From contig NZ_CP003984.1 in assembly GCF_000738435.1 (NCBI RefSeq), forward strand, positions 1,736,001-1,800,000: a DNA stretch of 64,000 nt. Direction: 5' to 3'. The stretch's first letter is position 1. The number at the start of each line of letters is the position of its first letter. Below, one piece after another: positions 11,235 through 20,963 of the stretch. The position numbers and the translations under genes are program-made. The notes under the pieces are model-generated. The model was given only the letters and a program-made list of their open reading frames with translations. It was not told the DNA's origin and searched no databases. Source of the DNA: Planktomarina temperata RCA23 (GTDB lineage Bacteria; Pseudomonadota; Alphaproteobacteria; Rhodobacterales; Rhodobacteraceae).

Positions 11235-13274
11235 ATGACACAAGAGCATCTGGTGCTGTTCACCCCCTCAGGCAAACGTGGACGTTTCGAAACCGGCACA
11301 CCGATCCTCACCGCAGCCCGGCAATTGGGCGTGGATCTCGACTCGGTTTGCGGCGGTCGCGGCATTTGTTCCAAATGCCAGATCACACCGGGCTATGGAG
11401 AATTTTCAAAACACGGGGTCACAGTCGCCGAAGGCGCGCTGTCCGAATGGAATTCGGTTGAGCAGCGCTACAAAGACAAACGCGGCTTGATCGATGGTCG
11501 CCGCCTTGGCTGTCAAGCCACGGTTCAGGGCGATATCGTGATTGACGTGCCGCCTGAAAGCCAAGTGCACAAACAAGTGGTTCGCAAACGCGCAGAGGTG
11601 CTCGACATTACGCTGAACCCTTCGACACGGATCTACTATGTCGAGGTGGAAGAACCCGATATGCACAACCCATCGGGAGATTTAGAGCGCTTGGTTGCGG
11701 CCCTGGAAAGCCAGTGGCAACTGCGTAACGTGCAGGCAGATTTCAGCATTCTGCCGCAGATGCAGCCAATTCTTCGCAAGGGCGGTTGGACAGTGACCTG
11801 CGCGGTTCACCATGCGGATGCCGGCAGCGACCCGCAGATCATCCATCTGTGGCCGGGGCTCTATGAGGGCACAATCTACGGCATGGCTGTGGATCTTGGA
11901 TCAACCACAATCGCCGCGCATCTGTGCGATCTGCGCACCGGTGAAGTTGTCGCCTCCTCTGGATTGATGAACCCGCAAATCAGGTTTGGCGAGGATCTGA
12001 TGAGCCGGGTCAGCTATGCGATGATGAACCCGGGTGGTGATCAGGAAATGACCCGGGCTGTGCGCGACGGTATGGACGCATTGTTCACCCAAATTTCGGC
12101 TGAAGCGGAGATTGACAAGAGCTTGATCATGGATGCCGTCTTTGTTTGCAATCCCGTGATGCACCATCTTTTCCTGGGAATAGACCCTTTTGAGCTTGGG
12201 CAAGCGCCCTTCGCTTTGGCCACGTCCAACGCCCTGCGCTTATTTGCCCATCAGTTAGACATCAACATCCACCCCAGCGCCCGCGCCTATATCCTGCCCT
12301 GCATTGCCGGCCATGTTGGAGCCGATGCCGCCGCGGTTGCTCTTTCAGAAGCGCCAAATCGCTCTGAAGATTTAGTGCTGGTTGTGGATGTTGGAACGAA
12401 TGCGGAAATTTTACTCGGAAACCGGGACAAGGTGCTGGCCTGCTCCTCCCCCACTGGCCCGGCCTTCGAAGGGGCGCAGATCAGCTCGGGGCAGCGCGCG
12501 GCACCAGGGGCCATTGAAAAGGTTGAAATTGATCCGGTGAGCAAAGATCCCCGCTTCCGCGTGATCGGATGCGAGCTTTGGTCTGATGAGGAGGGTTTTT
12601 GGGAGGCCATTAAAAGCAGTGGCATCACAGGCATTTGCGGCTCAGGCATCATCGAAGCCATTGCCGAAATGCGTATGGCTGGAATTTTGGACCCCTCCGG
12701 GCTCATCGGGTCGGCGGAACAAACGGGCACAGAGCGCTGCGTGTTAGACGGCCGCACCCACAGCTATGTGATGTATGACGGCAGCGCCGAAGGCGGGCCA
12801 ACAATCACCGTCACAAATCCCGATATCCGCGCCATTCAAATGGCCAAAGCTGCTCTCTATTCCGGCGCGCGGCTCTTGATGGATAAATTTGGCGTGGATA
12901 AAGTGGATCGCGTTGTGCTCGCCGGTGCTTTTGGGGCTCATATTTCCCCCAAACACGCGCTAGTTTTGGGAATGATCCCCGATGTCCCCTTTGACCGTGT
13001 GACCTCTGCGGGCAATGCTGCGGGATCCGGGGCGCGGATTGCTTTGATTGACACAGCGCAGCGGGCTGAAATAGAGCAAATTGTGCGCCAAATTGAGAAA
13101 ATTGAAACCGCGATTGAGCCACGGTTTCAGGAGCATTTTGTCAATGCCTCGGCAATTCCCAATTCCGATGATCCATTCACAACGCTGAAATCTGCGGTGC
13201 CTTTGCCGGATGTAAATTTCAACACAGGTGGCGGGGATAGTGCCTCAAGCGGGCGGCGGCGCAGAAGGCGCTAA
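11235..13274 (+). CDS. Corrinoid-protein reductive activator homologue (2Fe-2S ferredoxin + ASKHA/DUF4445 domain)
   Basis: A 679-residue protein of the RACo family, iron-sulfur ATPases that reduce the cobalt of corrinoid methyltransferase proteins from Co(II) back to Co(I). The N-terminal 2Fe-2S domain has Cys39, Cys45, Cys48 and Cys93 (C-x5-C-x2-C spacing plus a distant Cys). A linker follows, then the ASKHA ATPase fold from about residue 215: YGMAVDLGSTTIAAHL (phosphate 1), LVLVVDVGTNAEILLG (second phosphate loop) and VVLAGAFGAHISPKHAL. The C-terminus is an Arg-rich tail. A partner for it, an MttB-family methyltransferase, lies 45 kb away at 58310. The role is inferred from family and content. 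Confidence 0.85.
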   Translation: MTQEHLVLFTPSGKRGRFETGTPILTAARQLGVDLDSVCGGRGICSKCQITPGYGEFSKHGVTVAEGALSEWNSVEQRYKDKRGLIDGRRLGCQATVQGDIVIDVPPESQVHKQVVRKRAEVLDITLNPSTRIYYVEVEEPDMHNPSGDLERLVAALESQWQLRNVQADFSILPQMQPILRKGGWTVTCAVHHADAGSDPQIIHLWPGLYEGTIYGMAVDLGSTTIAAHLCDLRTGEVVASSGLMNPQIRFGEDLMSRVSYAMMNPGGDQEMTRAVRDGMDALFTQISAEAEIDKSLIMDAVFVCNPVMHHLFLGIDPFELGQAPFALATSNALRLFAHQLDINIHPSARAYILPCIAGHVGADAAAVALSEAPNRSEDLVLVVDVGTNAEILLGNRDKVLACSSPTGPAFEGAQISSGQRAAPGAIEKVEIDPVSKDPRFRVIGCELWSDEEGFWEAIKSSGITGICGSGIIEAIAEMRMAGILDPSGLIGSAEQTGTERCVLDGRTHSYVMYDGSAEGGPTITVTNPDIRAIQMAKAALYSGARLLMDKFGVDKVDRVVLAGAFGAHISPKHALVLGMIPDVPFDRVTSAGNAAGSGARIALIDTAQRAEIEQIVRQIEKIETAIEPRFQEHFVNASAIPNSDDPFTTLKSAVPLPDVNFNTGGGDSASSGRRRRRR

Positions 13275-13290
13275 GGGCGTCAATCGCGGC

Positions 13291-13319
13291 TTGACCCCTT
13301 GTCATGAAGCCGCTAGGCA
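13291..13319 (+). promoter_or_regulatory. Candidate promoter of the tRNA-Gly gene
   Basis: TTGACC at 13291-13296 and TAGGCA at 13314-13319, with a 17-bp spacer, end 10 bp before the mature tRNA start. The -35 is good and the -10 is poor, though it sits in a CTA context typical of alphaproteobacterial stable-RNA promoters. Confidence 0.45.
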
Positions 13320-13329
13320 TCGGCGCAGC

Positions 13330-13403
13330 GCGGGTATGGTGAAAAGGTATCACGCGAGCTTCCCAAGCTTAAGTTACGGGTTCAATTCCCGTTACCCGCT
13401 CCA
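13330..13403 (+). tRNA. tRNA-Gly (anticodon CCC)
   Basis: The acceptor arms GCGGGTA and TACCCGC pair fully, and an encoded CCA ends the gene at 13403. The D arm is GTGA/TCAC. The anticodon loop TTCCCAA has CCC at 13362-13364. The T arm is ACGGG/CCCGT around TTCAATT. The outermost anticodon-stem pair is a C-A mismatch and the next is G-T; the rest is standard. It reads GGG codons and lies alone between the activator gene and the convergent sufS. Confidence 0.95.
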
Positions 13404-13450
13404 AATCTCGGCAAAACTATAGCATGTTCCGTTATACGCGCAGCATTCAC

Positions 13451-14674
13451 CTAGCCAAAGAGCTCGTGGCAGAACTCCAAGCCCTCAACCAATGCATCCA
13501 CCTCCGCCTTTGTGTTATACATGGCGAAGCTGGCACGACAGGTGGCGCTGACGGCGAGGTGATCCATGAGCGGTTGCGCGCAGTGATGCCCTGCCCGCAC
13601 CGCGATGCCCTTCTTGTCCAAAACTGTTGAAATATCATGGGCATGGGCGGCACCATCGAGGGTGAAGGAGAAAATTGCACCTTTGCTGGCGGAATGCCCT
13701 TGGACGTTCAACCAGTTGAGCCCATCGAGCCTTTGACGCGCATAGGCGCAGATTGAGGCTTCATGGGCGGCGATCTGTTGCATCCCGATCCCCATCATAT
13801 AGTCCACCGCCACACCAAGCCCGATTTGCTGGACAATGCCGGGTGTTCCGGCCTCAAACATCATCGGAGGGGTATTATAGGTGACCTCTTCGCGGCCGAC
13901 GTCTCGGATCATATCACCACCGCCCATGAAGGGCCGCATTTCAGCCATGCGTTCGGGTTTGATGTAGATGGCCCCAGAGCCGCTTGGGCCATAAAGCTTG
14001 TGGCCTGTGATGGCATAGAAATCACAGGCGATATCCTGCACGTCGACCGCCATATGGACCGCCGCTTGTGATCCATCCACCAAGACCGCAACCCCGCGCG
14101 CTTGGGCCGCTTGGGTAATGGTTTTCACATCCACCACCGTGCCCAATACATTTGACATTTGGGTAATGGCCACGAGCTTTGTCTTGGGTCCAATGGCGGC
14201 AATAACGGCCTCGGGATCCAAATCACCGTTGATATCCACATCGACCCAAGTCAGTTTCACACCCATCCGCTCACGCAGAAAATGCCATGGGATAATATTG
14301 GCGTGATGCTCCATAATGGACAGCACAATCTCATCTCCGGCCTCGAAGCGCGGCATGGCCCAGCCATAGGCCACCAGATTGATGCCTTCGGTGGTGCCTG
14401 AATTGAGCACGATATGCTCTTCTGACGCTGCATTTAGAAACCGCGCCAGCTTACCGCGGACGGCTTCATATTTGTCCGTTGCCAAGTTGGACAGATAGTG
14501 CAGCCCTCTATGCACATTGGCATATTCAGAGCTGTAAGCCTGGGTGACAGCATCGATCACCACTTGGGGTTTTTGCGCCGAGGCGCCATTGTCGAGATAA
14601 ACCAATGGCTTATTGTTCACCTGTCGCGACAGGATCGGAAAATCAGCACGAATACGGGATAGATCAAAACTCAT
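13451..14674 (-). CDS. sufS: Cysteine desulfurase SufS
   Basis: A 407-residue class II (group II) cysteine desulfurase that supplies sulfur to the SUF scaffold. The PLP lysine is Lys226 in ITGHKLYGPSG. The persulfide cysteine is Cys365 in the short-loop motif RAGHHCAQP. MEHHANIIPW carries the conserved histidine that stacks on PLP. It is the last gene of the iscR-suf operon and its ATG overlaps the stop of the preceding membrane protein (ATGA). The operon also carries a second, IscS-like desulfurase (19327-20373), so two sulfur donors of different types are encoded together. No sufE or sufU is seen in the window. Confidence 0.96.
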   Translation of the reverse strand: MSFDLSRIRADFPILSRQVNNKPLVYLDNGASAQKPQVVIDAVTQAYSSEYANVHRGLHYLSNLATDKYEAVRGKLARFLNAASEEHIVLNSGTTEGINLVAYGWAMPRFEAGDEIVLSIMEHHANIIPWHFLRERMGVKLTWVDVDINGDLDPEAVIAAIGPKTKLVAITQMSNVLGTVVDVKTITQAAQARGVAVLVDGSQAAVHMAVDVQDIACDFYAITGHKLYGPSGSGAIYIKPERMAEMRPFMGGGDMIRDVGREEVTYNTPPMMFEAGTPGIVQQIGLGVAVDYMMGIGMQQIAAHEASICAYARQRLDGLNWLNVQGHSASKGAIFSFTLDGAAHAHDISTVLDKKGIAVRAGHHCAQPLMDHLAVSATCRASFAMYNTKAEVDALVEGLEFCHELFG

Positions 14675-15249
14675 AGCGCCACCTGTCCCGGAGCAAATCC
14701 GAGGAATACCAAAAGAAATGCACCGCCCAGAGACAGCGCAACCAAACCGAGAACAAAGCAGAGGGCGGCTTTAAACATGGACCCCAAGTCAAGCCAAGCA
14801 TTGATCAAACCAAATAGGATCCAAAACATCAAAACTGTCGCGAATAGGCCAACAGTCCCGGCGATGGTCCCAGAAATCACCATCAAAGCCGTTTGCACAA
14901 TGTGCAGCAATATTTGCAGCACCTGGATCCAGGCAAATACCAATATCCCATCGGCAAACCGCCCAGTTTGACTGAAAGCTCGAGAGATCAGCCAAATACA
15001 GCACACGAGCCCCAGGGTGCCGCCCCCCATGATCGCAGTCAAAGACCATGGAGAAAGCGGCGCAACGCCCGGCAGGACCGTCACGCCCTGAAAGCCGGAC
15101 AGGGTGAACATCAAGAGCACCGCGCCGATGATAACAAGCGCAAAAGCGCTAAAGGCCGCGCTGAGATTGAGGCGCAGATCAACCAATACCTGCCCCGCTT
15201 CCGTTGGGTTGGTCAGACTTAGCCTCAAAAGCACAAGGATCAGGTTCAT
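14671..15249 (-). CDS. Yip1-like integral membrane protein in the suf operon
   Basis: A 192-residue membrane protein with about five hydrophobic helices (near residues 32-55, 69-90, 103-125, 130-150 and 160-185) and very little soluble sequence. It resembles the YIP1 domain family, whose bacterial members have no agreed function. It overlaps the next gene (sufS) by 4 bp and the previous membrane gene by 4 bp, so it is translated as part of the suf operon. No cysteine motif that would suggest iron-sulfur binding is seen. Confidence 0.7.
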   Translation of the reverse strand: MNLILVLLRLSLTNPTEAGQVLVDLRLNLSAAFSAFALVIIGAVLLMFTLSGFQGVTVLPGVAPLSPWSLTAIMGGGTLGLVCCIWLISRAFSQTGRFADGILVFAWIQVLQILLHIVQTALMVISGTIAGTVGLFATVLMFWILFGLINAWLDLGSMFKAALCFVLGLVALSLGGAFLLVFLGFAPGQVAL

Positions 15250-15722
15250 TGTTCTGCCTCAATAAGGGAGTTGATTAAGATCCGCAGGAAAATCATCAGC
15301 CACAGCACGCCCACGGCCGTATTGGCCGGCCCCGGACCGATGAAGCCCTTGACCATCCCAGCCAATACCACCGCAGGGCTGCTGGCCAACAGAGACCAAG
15401 ACAGCGCCAATCGAGCGGAATAGAAATCCGCCTCCGCCCCGAAGGCACGGGTCACCAGACGCAGGAGCGCCGCCAAACCATAGGCCAGCAGCGGCAGGAC
15501 AAAGATCAAACCCACCGCATCATGCTGGATCGTATCGGTCAGCGTTCCGCCGGTCTCATGCGCCTGCCGGGCGCGGTAGGGCCATTGCGACATAAACAAC
15601 AAAAGACAAGAGCCCATGAGCATCGCCAAAGCCCGATCCTCACGCACGCCCATAGCCATGAGCCGCGCCATAACGCGCCTTGGGCGCCGGTGCGCCTCCA
15701 CAATATCCCGCGTCACAGCCAT
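15246..15722 (-). CDS. Yip1-like small membrane protein in the suf operon
   Basis: A 158-residue protein with a basic N-terminus (RRPRRVMARL) and four likely membrane helices (near residues 34-46, 68-90, 104-122 and 132-150). The family resemblance is to YIP1-type proteins, though weaker than for its neighbour. It lies 5 bp after the sufD stop and overlaps the next gene by ATGA. The pair of adjacent membrane proteins may form a heteromer. No function is assigned. Confidence 0.65.
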   Translation of the reverse strand: MAVTRDIVEAHRRPRRVMARLMAMGVREDRALAMLMGSCLLLFMSQWPYRARQAHETGGTLTDTIQHDAVGLIFVLPLLAYGLAALLRLVTRAFGAEADFYSARLALSWSLLASSPAVVLAGMVKGFIGPGPANTAVGVLWLMIFLRILINSLIEAEQ

Positions 15723-15727
15723 GCGCG

Positions 15728-16993
15728 CTACCGGGCCGACAGGGTTTCTGTCAAATGGTCGAGAATGTCCTGCGCCAAGTCTTCATCCTCAATTTCTTCA
15801 ATCGCTTCGGCCACAAAAGATAGGGTCAAAAGATCCACGGCTTTGGCCTCCGGCACGCCGCGCGAGCGCAGATAGAACAAAGCTTGCGCGTCAATCGCCC
15901 CGGAGGTGGACCCGTGCGAGCAGGCCACGTCATCGGCATAGATTTCAAGCTCTGGTTTGGCCAAAAACTGGCTGTCATCATCCAACAACAACGATTGGCT
16001 GATCTGATAGCCATCGGTTTTTTGTGCACCGGCTTTGACCAAGATTTTACCTTGGAACACCCCTACGGCACCATTGCGCAAGACCTTCTTGAACACCTGG
16101 CGGCTTTCACAATTCACCGCATCATGGGTGATGAACACCGTGTCATCGTGATGAAAATCGCCATCCCCCAAACAGGCCCCGGCCACAGATACAGAAGCGT
16201 CATCGCCCAACAGCTGCAAGACGCATTCGTTGCGAGTTAATTGACCACCTGCCGTGAGGGTAAAGGATTTAAAACTTGCCTTTGCGCCAATCCTGGCGAA
16301 GATGTGCGTCAGCATGTGGCGCTCATTGCCGTCTTGCACACGAATATGATGGAAGCGGCCTCCATCAGCCACATCAACTTCCAACACAATATTGGAGCGC
16401 GCACCATATTGCCCGGTTTCAATCAGGGTGACCTCTGCGCCAGCGGCCACTTTGATCACATGGTGAATAATCGCATCACTTTGGCCCGATGAGGTGGCAT
16501 GGATATGGATGGGTGCCTCGACGGCACCGGTGACATTGACCAGCAGCCCATCGCGCGCAACAGCGGTGTTCACAGCGGCCAAACTCCGTTTGACCGGATT
16601 TTGTCCTGCCTCTTCCAAGCGCCCGTAAACATCGCGCGCCCAATGCAGATCTAGAATGGAGGCAGAAGCCAAGCTCTCGAGCGTGCACTGCGCCGCGTTT
16701 GGCAGCGCTGCCGCTTGAATTTTTCCATCTTCAAACGTCACTGAAATGGTGTTTCGCTTATCGAAAAGACCCAAACTGCTGCGCAGAGACGCTTGCAGCG
16801 TGACATCAGCTTGAACAAAGGCATCCGGGCGGGTGTACTTCCAATATTCATCCCGCCGTTGCGGCAACCCGGCCGCCTGCGCCCGATCAGAGGCCGTCAA
16901 CCGCGCCTCTTTGGCCCAAGCGCCTGAGCCGTCAATGAGATCCGCATCGCGCAGTGCGCGGGTGGGCAAGGTCTGTTGTGAAGATGCGGCCAT
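15728..16993 (-). CDS. sufD: Fe-S cluster assembly protein SufD
   Basis: A 421-residue SufD, the partner of SufB in the SufBC2D scaffold. It has the beta-helix core typical of SufBD (ILVKAGAQKTDGYQISQSLLL, FLAKPELEIYADDVACSHGST). The conserved C-terminal ACSHGSTSGAID segment precedes YLRSRGVPEAKAVDLL. The ATG overlaps the sufC stop (TAATG). Confidence 0.95.
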   Translation of the reverse strand: MAASSQQTLPTRALRDADLIDGSGAWAKEARLTASDRAQAAGLPQRRDEYWKYTRPDAFVQADVTLQASLRSSLGLFDKRNTISVTFEDGKIQAAALPNAAQCTLESLASASILDLHWARDVYGRLEEAGQNPVKRSLAAVNTAVARDGLLVNVTGAVEAPIHIHATSSGQSDAIIHHVIKVAAGAEVTLIETGQYGARSNIVLEVDVADGGRFHHIRVQDGNERHMLTHIFARIGAKASFKSFTLTAGGQLTRNECVLQLLGDDASVSVAGACLGDGDFHHDDTVFITHDAVNCESRQVFKKVLRNGAVGVFQGKILVKAGAQKTDGYQISQSLLLDDDSQFLAKPELEIYADDVACSHGSTSGAIDAQALFYLRSRGVPEAKAVDLLTLSFVAEAIEEIEDEDLAQDILDHLTETLSAR

Positions 16994-17748
16994 TAGGCGA
17001 TCTCCTCCAAAAGGTCCGCATAGCCATTGTTTTCAACTTCCAACGCCAGCTCAGGCCCGCCTGTTTTGATGATGCGGCCATTGGCCATGATATGCACCGC
17101 ATCTGGTTTGATATGGTCCAAAAGCCTTTGATAATGGGTGATAACAAGGAAGGTGCGCTTACCATCGCGCAAAGCGTTCACGCCCTGGGCCACAAGTTTC
17201 ATCGCATCTACATCAAGGCCGCTGTCTGTTTCATCCAAAATACACATTTTGGGCTCAAGCATTGCCATTTGCAATATTTCGTTACGTTTCTTTTCGCCAC
17301 CGGAAAATCCCACATTTACGGGACGTTTGAGCATGTCAGCGTCAATTTTCAGATCCTTGGCCTTGGCCCGCACCACTTTCAAGAATTCGCCTGCGCTCAT
17401 TTCCTCTTCACCACGCAATTTGCGCTGGGCATTCACAGCGGTGCGCAAAAAAGTCATATTCCCCACGCCGGGGATCTCAACAGGATATTGGAAGGCCAGG
17501 AATAGACCGGCTGCCGCGCGTTCTTCGGCCTCCATATCCAAAATATCCACACCCTCCAGCTGTGCAGAGCCGTCAGTGACTTCATAGCCGTCTTTGCCGG
17601 ACAGCACGTAGGAGAGGGTCGATTTGCCAGATCCATTCGGGCCCATGATCGCATGCACTTTGCCAGGCTCCAAGGACAGGTTCACACCCTTCAAGATCTG
17701 CTTATCTTCTTCTTCAAGTTTAACGTGTAGATTTTTGATATTTAGCAT
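16993..17748 (-). CDS. sufC: Fe-S cluster assembly ATPase SufC
   Basis: A 251-residue ABC-type ATPase of the SufBCD complex that drives opening of the scaffold. Walker A is GPNGSGKSTLSYVLSG near residue 36, the signature is NVGFSGGEKKRNEI and Walker B is MCILDETDSGLD. The conserved SufC feature of an ordered Q-loop region (AFQYPVEIPGV) is present. It lies between sufB and sufD. Confidence 0.97.
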   Translation of the reverse strand: MLNIKNLHVKLEEEDKQILKGVNLSLEPGKVHAIMGPNGSGKSTLSYVLSGKDGYEVTDGSAQLEGVDILDMEAEERAAAGLFLAFQYPVEIPGVGNMTFLRTAVNAQRKLRGEEEMSAGEFLKVVRAKAKDLKIDADMLKRPVNVGFSGGEKKRNEILQMAMLEPKMCILDETDSGLDVDAMKLVAQGVNALRDGKRTFLVITHYQRLLDHIKPDAVHIMANGRIIKTGGPELALEVENNGYADLLEEIA

Positions 17749-17809
17749 TTTATATTCCCGCGAGCCTTTGCGGCCCTCATGAGTTTAGACGCAGATCGCG
17801 CCGATGTTA

Positions 17810-19321
17810 TTATCCGACTGACCCTTCAAGCGAAATCGCCACCAGCGCCTGTGCTTCCATGGCAAATTCCATGGGCAGAGCTTGCAGCACTTCCTTGCAA
17901 AACCCATTGACCACGAGCGCCACGGCCTCCTCTTCATCCATACCGCGTGAGCGGCAATAAAAGAGCTGGTCATCATCAACTTTTGAAGTGGTCGCCTCAT
18001 GCTCAACCCGAGAGGAGTTATTTTTCACCTCGATATAGGGCACCGTATGCGCACCGCATTTATCCCCAATCAAAAGGCTGTCGCATTGGGTATAGTTGCG
18101 GCTATTTTTGGCCTTCGGATGCATAGAGACCAAGCCACGGTAGGTATTTTGCGCCCTGCCCGCGCTGATGCCTTTTGAGACAATCCGAGACTTGGTATTT
18201 TTGCCCAAATGCACCATTTTCGTGCCGGTATCGGCTTGTTGCATATTGTTGGCAATGGCGATGGAATAAAATTCCCCCTGGCTGTCATCGCCGCGCAATA
18301 CGCAAGAGGGATATTTCCATGTCACTGCAGAACCGGTTTCCACTTGGGTCCACATCACCTTTGAGCGATGGCCGCGGCAATCGGCGCGTTTGGTTACGAA
18401 ATTATAAATCCCGCCCTTGCCGTTCTCATCGCCGGGAAACCAGTTTTGCACTGTAGAATATTTGATTTCTGCGTCATCGAGCAGCACCAATTCCACCACG
18501 GCCGCGTGCAACTGTGCCACATCGCGCTGCGGTGCTGTGCAGCCTTCGAGGTAGCTGACGTAAGACTCTTTGTCGGCGATGATCAAAGTGCGCTCAAATT
18601 GCCCTGTATTTTCCGCATTAATGCGAAAATAGGTCGACAATTCCATAGGGCAGCGCACCCCCGGCGGTATATAGACGAAAGACCCATCGGAAAAGACGGC
18701 TGAATTGAGCGTTGCATAGTAATTGTCCGAGACGGGCACGACAGAGCCGAGATACTGACGCACGAGCTCTGGATGCTCACGAATGGCTTCAGAGATAGAA
18801 CAGAAGATCACCCCCGCCTTGCGCAGCTCAGCTTGAAAGGTTGTGCCGACCGATACGCTGTCAAAGACCGCATCAACAGCAACCCGGCGTTCCCCTTCGG
18901 GAGCCTCGACACCCGCCAGAAGAGCCTGCTCTTTCAGCGGAATTCCCAGCTTTTTATAAGTTTCCAAAAGTTTAGGATCGACGTCATCCAAGGATTTTGG
19001 TTTTTCTTCCATGCTTTTGGGCCGGGCATAGTAATATTGGTCTTGAAAGTCGATTGTCGGATAATCGACCATGGCCCAATCTGGCTCTTTCAGTTCCAGC
19101 CACCGGCGGTAGGCCGCCAAGCGCCAATCCAGCATCCATTCCGGTTCGTCGTTTTTGGATGAGATCAAGCGAACGATATCCTCGGAAAGACCCTTGGGCG
19201 CATATTCCATCTCGATTTCTGTATTCCACCCATATTTATAGGTGCCAGAGAGAGCTTTGACCGCCTCAACTGTTTCGGCATCCACACCGTCTTTGACCTG
19301 AACATCATCCATCGCCATCAT
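17810..19321 (-). CDS. sufB: Fe-S cluster assembly protein SufB
   Basis: A 503-residue SufB, the cluster-building subunit. Family signs are [21 protein letters not shown], the [12 protein letters not shown] segment with a conserved cysteine, the [24 protein letters not shown] block and the C-terminal [29 protein letters not shown]. Three possible ATG codons occur at 19321, 19318 and 19312. The first follows an AGGG run by a few bases and is used here. A 61-bp gap separates it from sufC. Confidence 0.96.
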   Translation of the reverse strand: MMAMDDVQVKDGVDAETVEAVKALSGTYKYGWNTEIEMEYAPKGLSEDIVRLISSKNDEPEWMLDWRLAAYRRWLELKEPDWAMVDYPTIDFQDQYYYARPKSMEEKPKSLDDVDPKLLETYKKLGIPLKEQALLAGVEAPEGERRVAVDAVFDSVSVGTTFQAELRKAGVIFCSISEAIREHPELVRQYLGSVVPVSDNYYATLNSAVFSDGSFVYIPPGVRCPMELSTYFRINAENTGQFERTLIIADKESYVSYLEGCTAPQRDVAQLHAAVVELVLLDDAEIKYSTVQNWFPGDENGKGGIYNFVTKRADCRGHRSKVMWTQVETGSAVTWKYPSCVLRGDDSQGEFYSIAIANNMQQADTGTKMVHLGKNTKSRIVSKGISAGRAQNTYRGLVSMHPKAKNSRNYTQCDSLLIGDKCGAHTVPYIEVKNNSSRVEHEATTSKVDDDQLFYCRSRGMDEEEAVALVVNGFCKEVLQALPMEFAMEAQALVAISLEGSVG

Positions 19322-19326
19322 ATTCC

Positions 19327-20373
19327 CTATCTGGCCGCCTTGCGTGCCAAAAGCCGCTCATATGCAGCCAGCCAAACCTTGGCGAACTGCTGAACTTCAT
19401 CTTCTGTGGTCTCAAGTCCAAGCGATACGCGGATCGCTGAACTGGCTACGTCTTCATCATATCCCATCGCCCGCAGAACGCGGCTGGCCTTGACCTTGCC
19501 TGACGAGCAAGCCGAGCCGGCCGATACTGCAAATCCCGCAAGGTCCATTTGCATGACCTGCGTCTCGCCTTTCCATCCGGGGGCTGCAAAGCAGGCGGTG
19601 TTGGGCAGGCGTGGCGAGTCAGTCCCTACTAAAATAAGGGGTTTTCCGCTGGCTTCCAGTGTCTTTTCTAGAATATTTCTAAGTTTCTCGATTGTCGCCC
19701 ATTTTCCGGCACTTAAATCGCGGGCACTGGCCTCTGCTGCGGCGCCAAAACCGGCAATACCGATGATATTTTCCGTGCCAGCGCGCCGGCCCATTTCCTG
19801 ACCACCGCCCAGGACCTGCGCGGCCACCTCCACCCCGGGTTTTAACAATAAGCACCCAACACCTTTTGGCCCGCCCAGCTTATGGGCCGAGGCACAGGCC
19901 ATGTCAGCCCCACTCCAAGAAAATGCTAAGGGGAGCTTGCCAAAGCCCTGGGTCATATCGCAAAACCCCAATCCCTCTGGCAGGGTTTGCACAATGCCTG
20001 TTTCCGAATTGGCCAGTTGGAGCGCGGTCCCTGTGGGTTGCGCAACACAGACCTGACCGGTCTTTAGCGGCAAATCGGCCTGCACCCAAGCGGCGACGGC
20101 ATCATGTTCTATGTCGCCCGCATGAAAGCCGCGATCCTTCAGGGCCAAAGCGGCAGCCTCAGTCGCGCTGCCGGTAAACACAATGTCATGGGCGCCGACG
20201 CCAAAGGCCTCAGAAATTTGTCCACGGGCTTTTTCCACAATGGCTTTGGCCGCGCGCCCCTCGGAATGGACAGACGAGGGGTTGCCCAGGGCATCCATCG
20301 CAGCAATCATCGCCGCCCGTGCCTCAGGACGCAGTGGGCTTGTGGCGTTGTGATCAAGATAGACCCGCTGCAT
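19327..20373 (-). CDS. Cysteine desulfurase, IscS/NifS type
   Basis: A 348-residue group I PLP enzyme that mobilises sulfur from cysteine. The PLP lysine is Lys165 in [11 protein letters not shown]. The persulfide cysteine is Cys289 in [10 protein letters not shown], on the long flexible loop typical of IscS/NifS. The protein is shorter than classical IscS (about 400). The ATG at 20373 overlaps the iscR stop (TGATG); a GTG one codon earlier is the alternative start. The order iscR-desulfurase-sufB is usual for Rhodobacteraceae. Confidence 0.9.
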   Translation of the reverse strand: MQRVYLDHNATSPLRPEARAAMIAAMDALGNPSSVHSEGRAAKAIVEKARGQISEAFGVGAHDIVFTGSATEAAALALKDRGFHAGDIEHDAVAAWVQADLPLKTGQVCVAQPTGTALQLANSETGIVQTLPEGLGFCDMTQGFGKLPLAFSWSGADMACASAHKLGGPKGVGCLLLKPGVEVAAQVLGGGQEMGRRAGTENIIGIAGFGAAAEASARDLSAGKWATIEKLRNILEKTLEASGKPLILVGTDSPRLPNTACFAAPGWKGETQVMQMDLAGFAVSAGSACSSGKVKASRVLRAMGYDEDVASSAIRVSLGLETTEDEVQQFAKVWLAAYERLLARKAAR

Positions 20374-20831
20374 CACTCATCAACCACTTCAAAAAGGTTC
20401 GGCACAGCCGGGCATGGTGACAGCGTGTTGGCGACCACATCGGACAGACGCGTCTGGTGCAGATAGACATAAACCTGCGCGCTTAATCCCTCCCAAAGGC
20501 GATTGGTCACGCTCTGCGCGCGGCTGCCGGACACACCGCCAGACGCACCAGCCCCGGTTTGCAGGGCATCCACCGTTTCATCTACCGCTTCAAGAATTTC
20601 AACCACCCGAATATCATGGGCCGGACGCGCTAAACGGTATCCCCCGTTTGGACCGCGCACAGAGACAACCAAGTTCCCCCGGCGCAATTTGACAAAGAGC
20701 TGCTCAAGATACGGCAGTGAAATATTTTGCCGACGCGATATATCGGCCAATGACGCCAGCTCGCCGGCCTCCAAAAAAGCCAAATCCGCCAAGGCCACCA
20801 TCCCATACCGCCCTTTTGTCGAAAGTTTCAT
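20373..20831 (-). CDS. iscR: Rrf2-family regulator IscR of the suf operon
   Basis: A 152-residue winged-helix regulator with the IscR N-terminus MKLSTKGRYGMVALADLA and the wing segment RGPNGGYRLARPAHDI. The region that carries the three cluster-binding cysteines in E. coli IscR contains none here (ALQTGAGASGGVSGSRAQ). The only cysteine is Cys140 in TLSPCPAVPN. A single-cysteine IscR has been described from Rhodobacter sphaeroides, so this is probably a lineage trait and not a defect. It is first in the operon and probably autoregulates through the palindromes in 20939-20976. Confidence 0.92.
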   Translation of the reverse strand: MKLSTKGRYGMVALADLAFLEAGELASLADISRRQNISLPYLEQLFVKLRRGNLVVSVRGPNGGYRLARPAHDIRVVEILEAVDETVDALQTGAGASGGVSGSRAQSVTNRLWEGLSAQVYVYLHQTRLSDVVANTLSPCPAVPNLFEVVDE

Positions 20832-20934
20832 GTCAAATCACACTTTCATGGGGCTTGTCATGCCCATTTCGCTCAAATTAATTGACCTAGGCCGCTCGGT
20901 TGCGTAACCCACGTCATACAGCGGCGCGCCGCAT

Positions 20935-20963
20935 TTGATTTAGAATTGTTCTAATCTTAGACT
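20935..20963 (+). promoter_or_regulatory. Candidate promoter of the esterase gene
   Basis: TTGATT (20935-20940) and TAGACT (20958-20963) with a 17-bp spacer read toward the hydrolase at 21012. The promoter overlaps the divergent iscR promoter almost completely, so the two cannot be occupied at once. Confidence 0.45.
20939..20955. promoter_or_regulatory. Irr/ICE-type iron box in the iscR control region
   Basis: TTTAGAATTGTTCTAAT is a near-perfect palindrome (TTAGAA-ttg-TTCTAA) that matches the iron control element bound by Irr in alphaproteobacteria. It overlaps the candidate -10 of the iscR promoter (20948-20953) and fills the spacer of the divergent plus-strand promoter. Binding would therefore be expected to repress, and may affect both directions. 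Confidence 0.75.
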
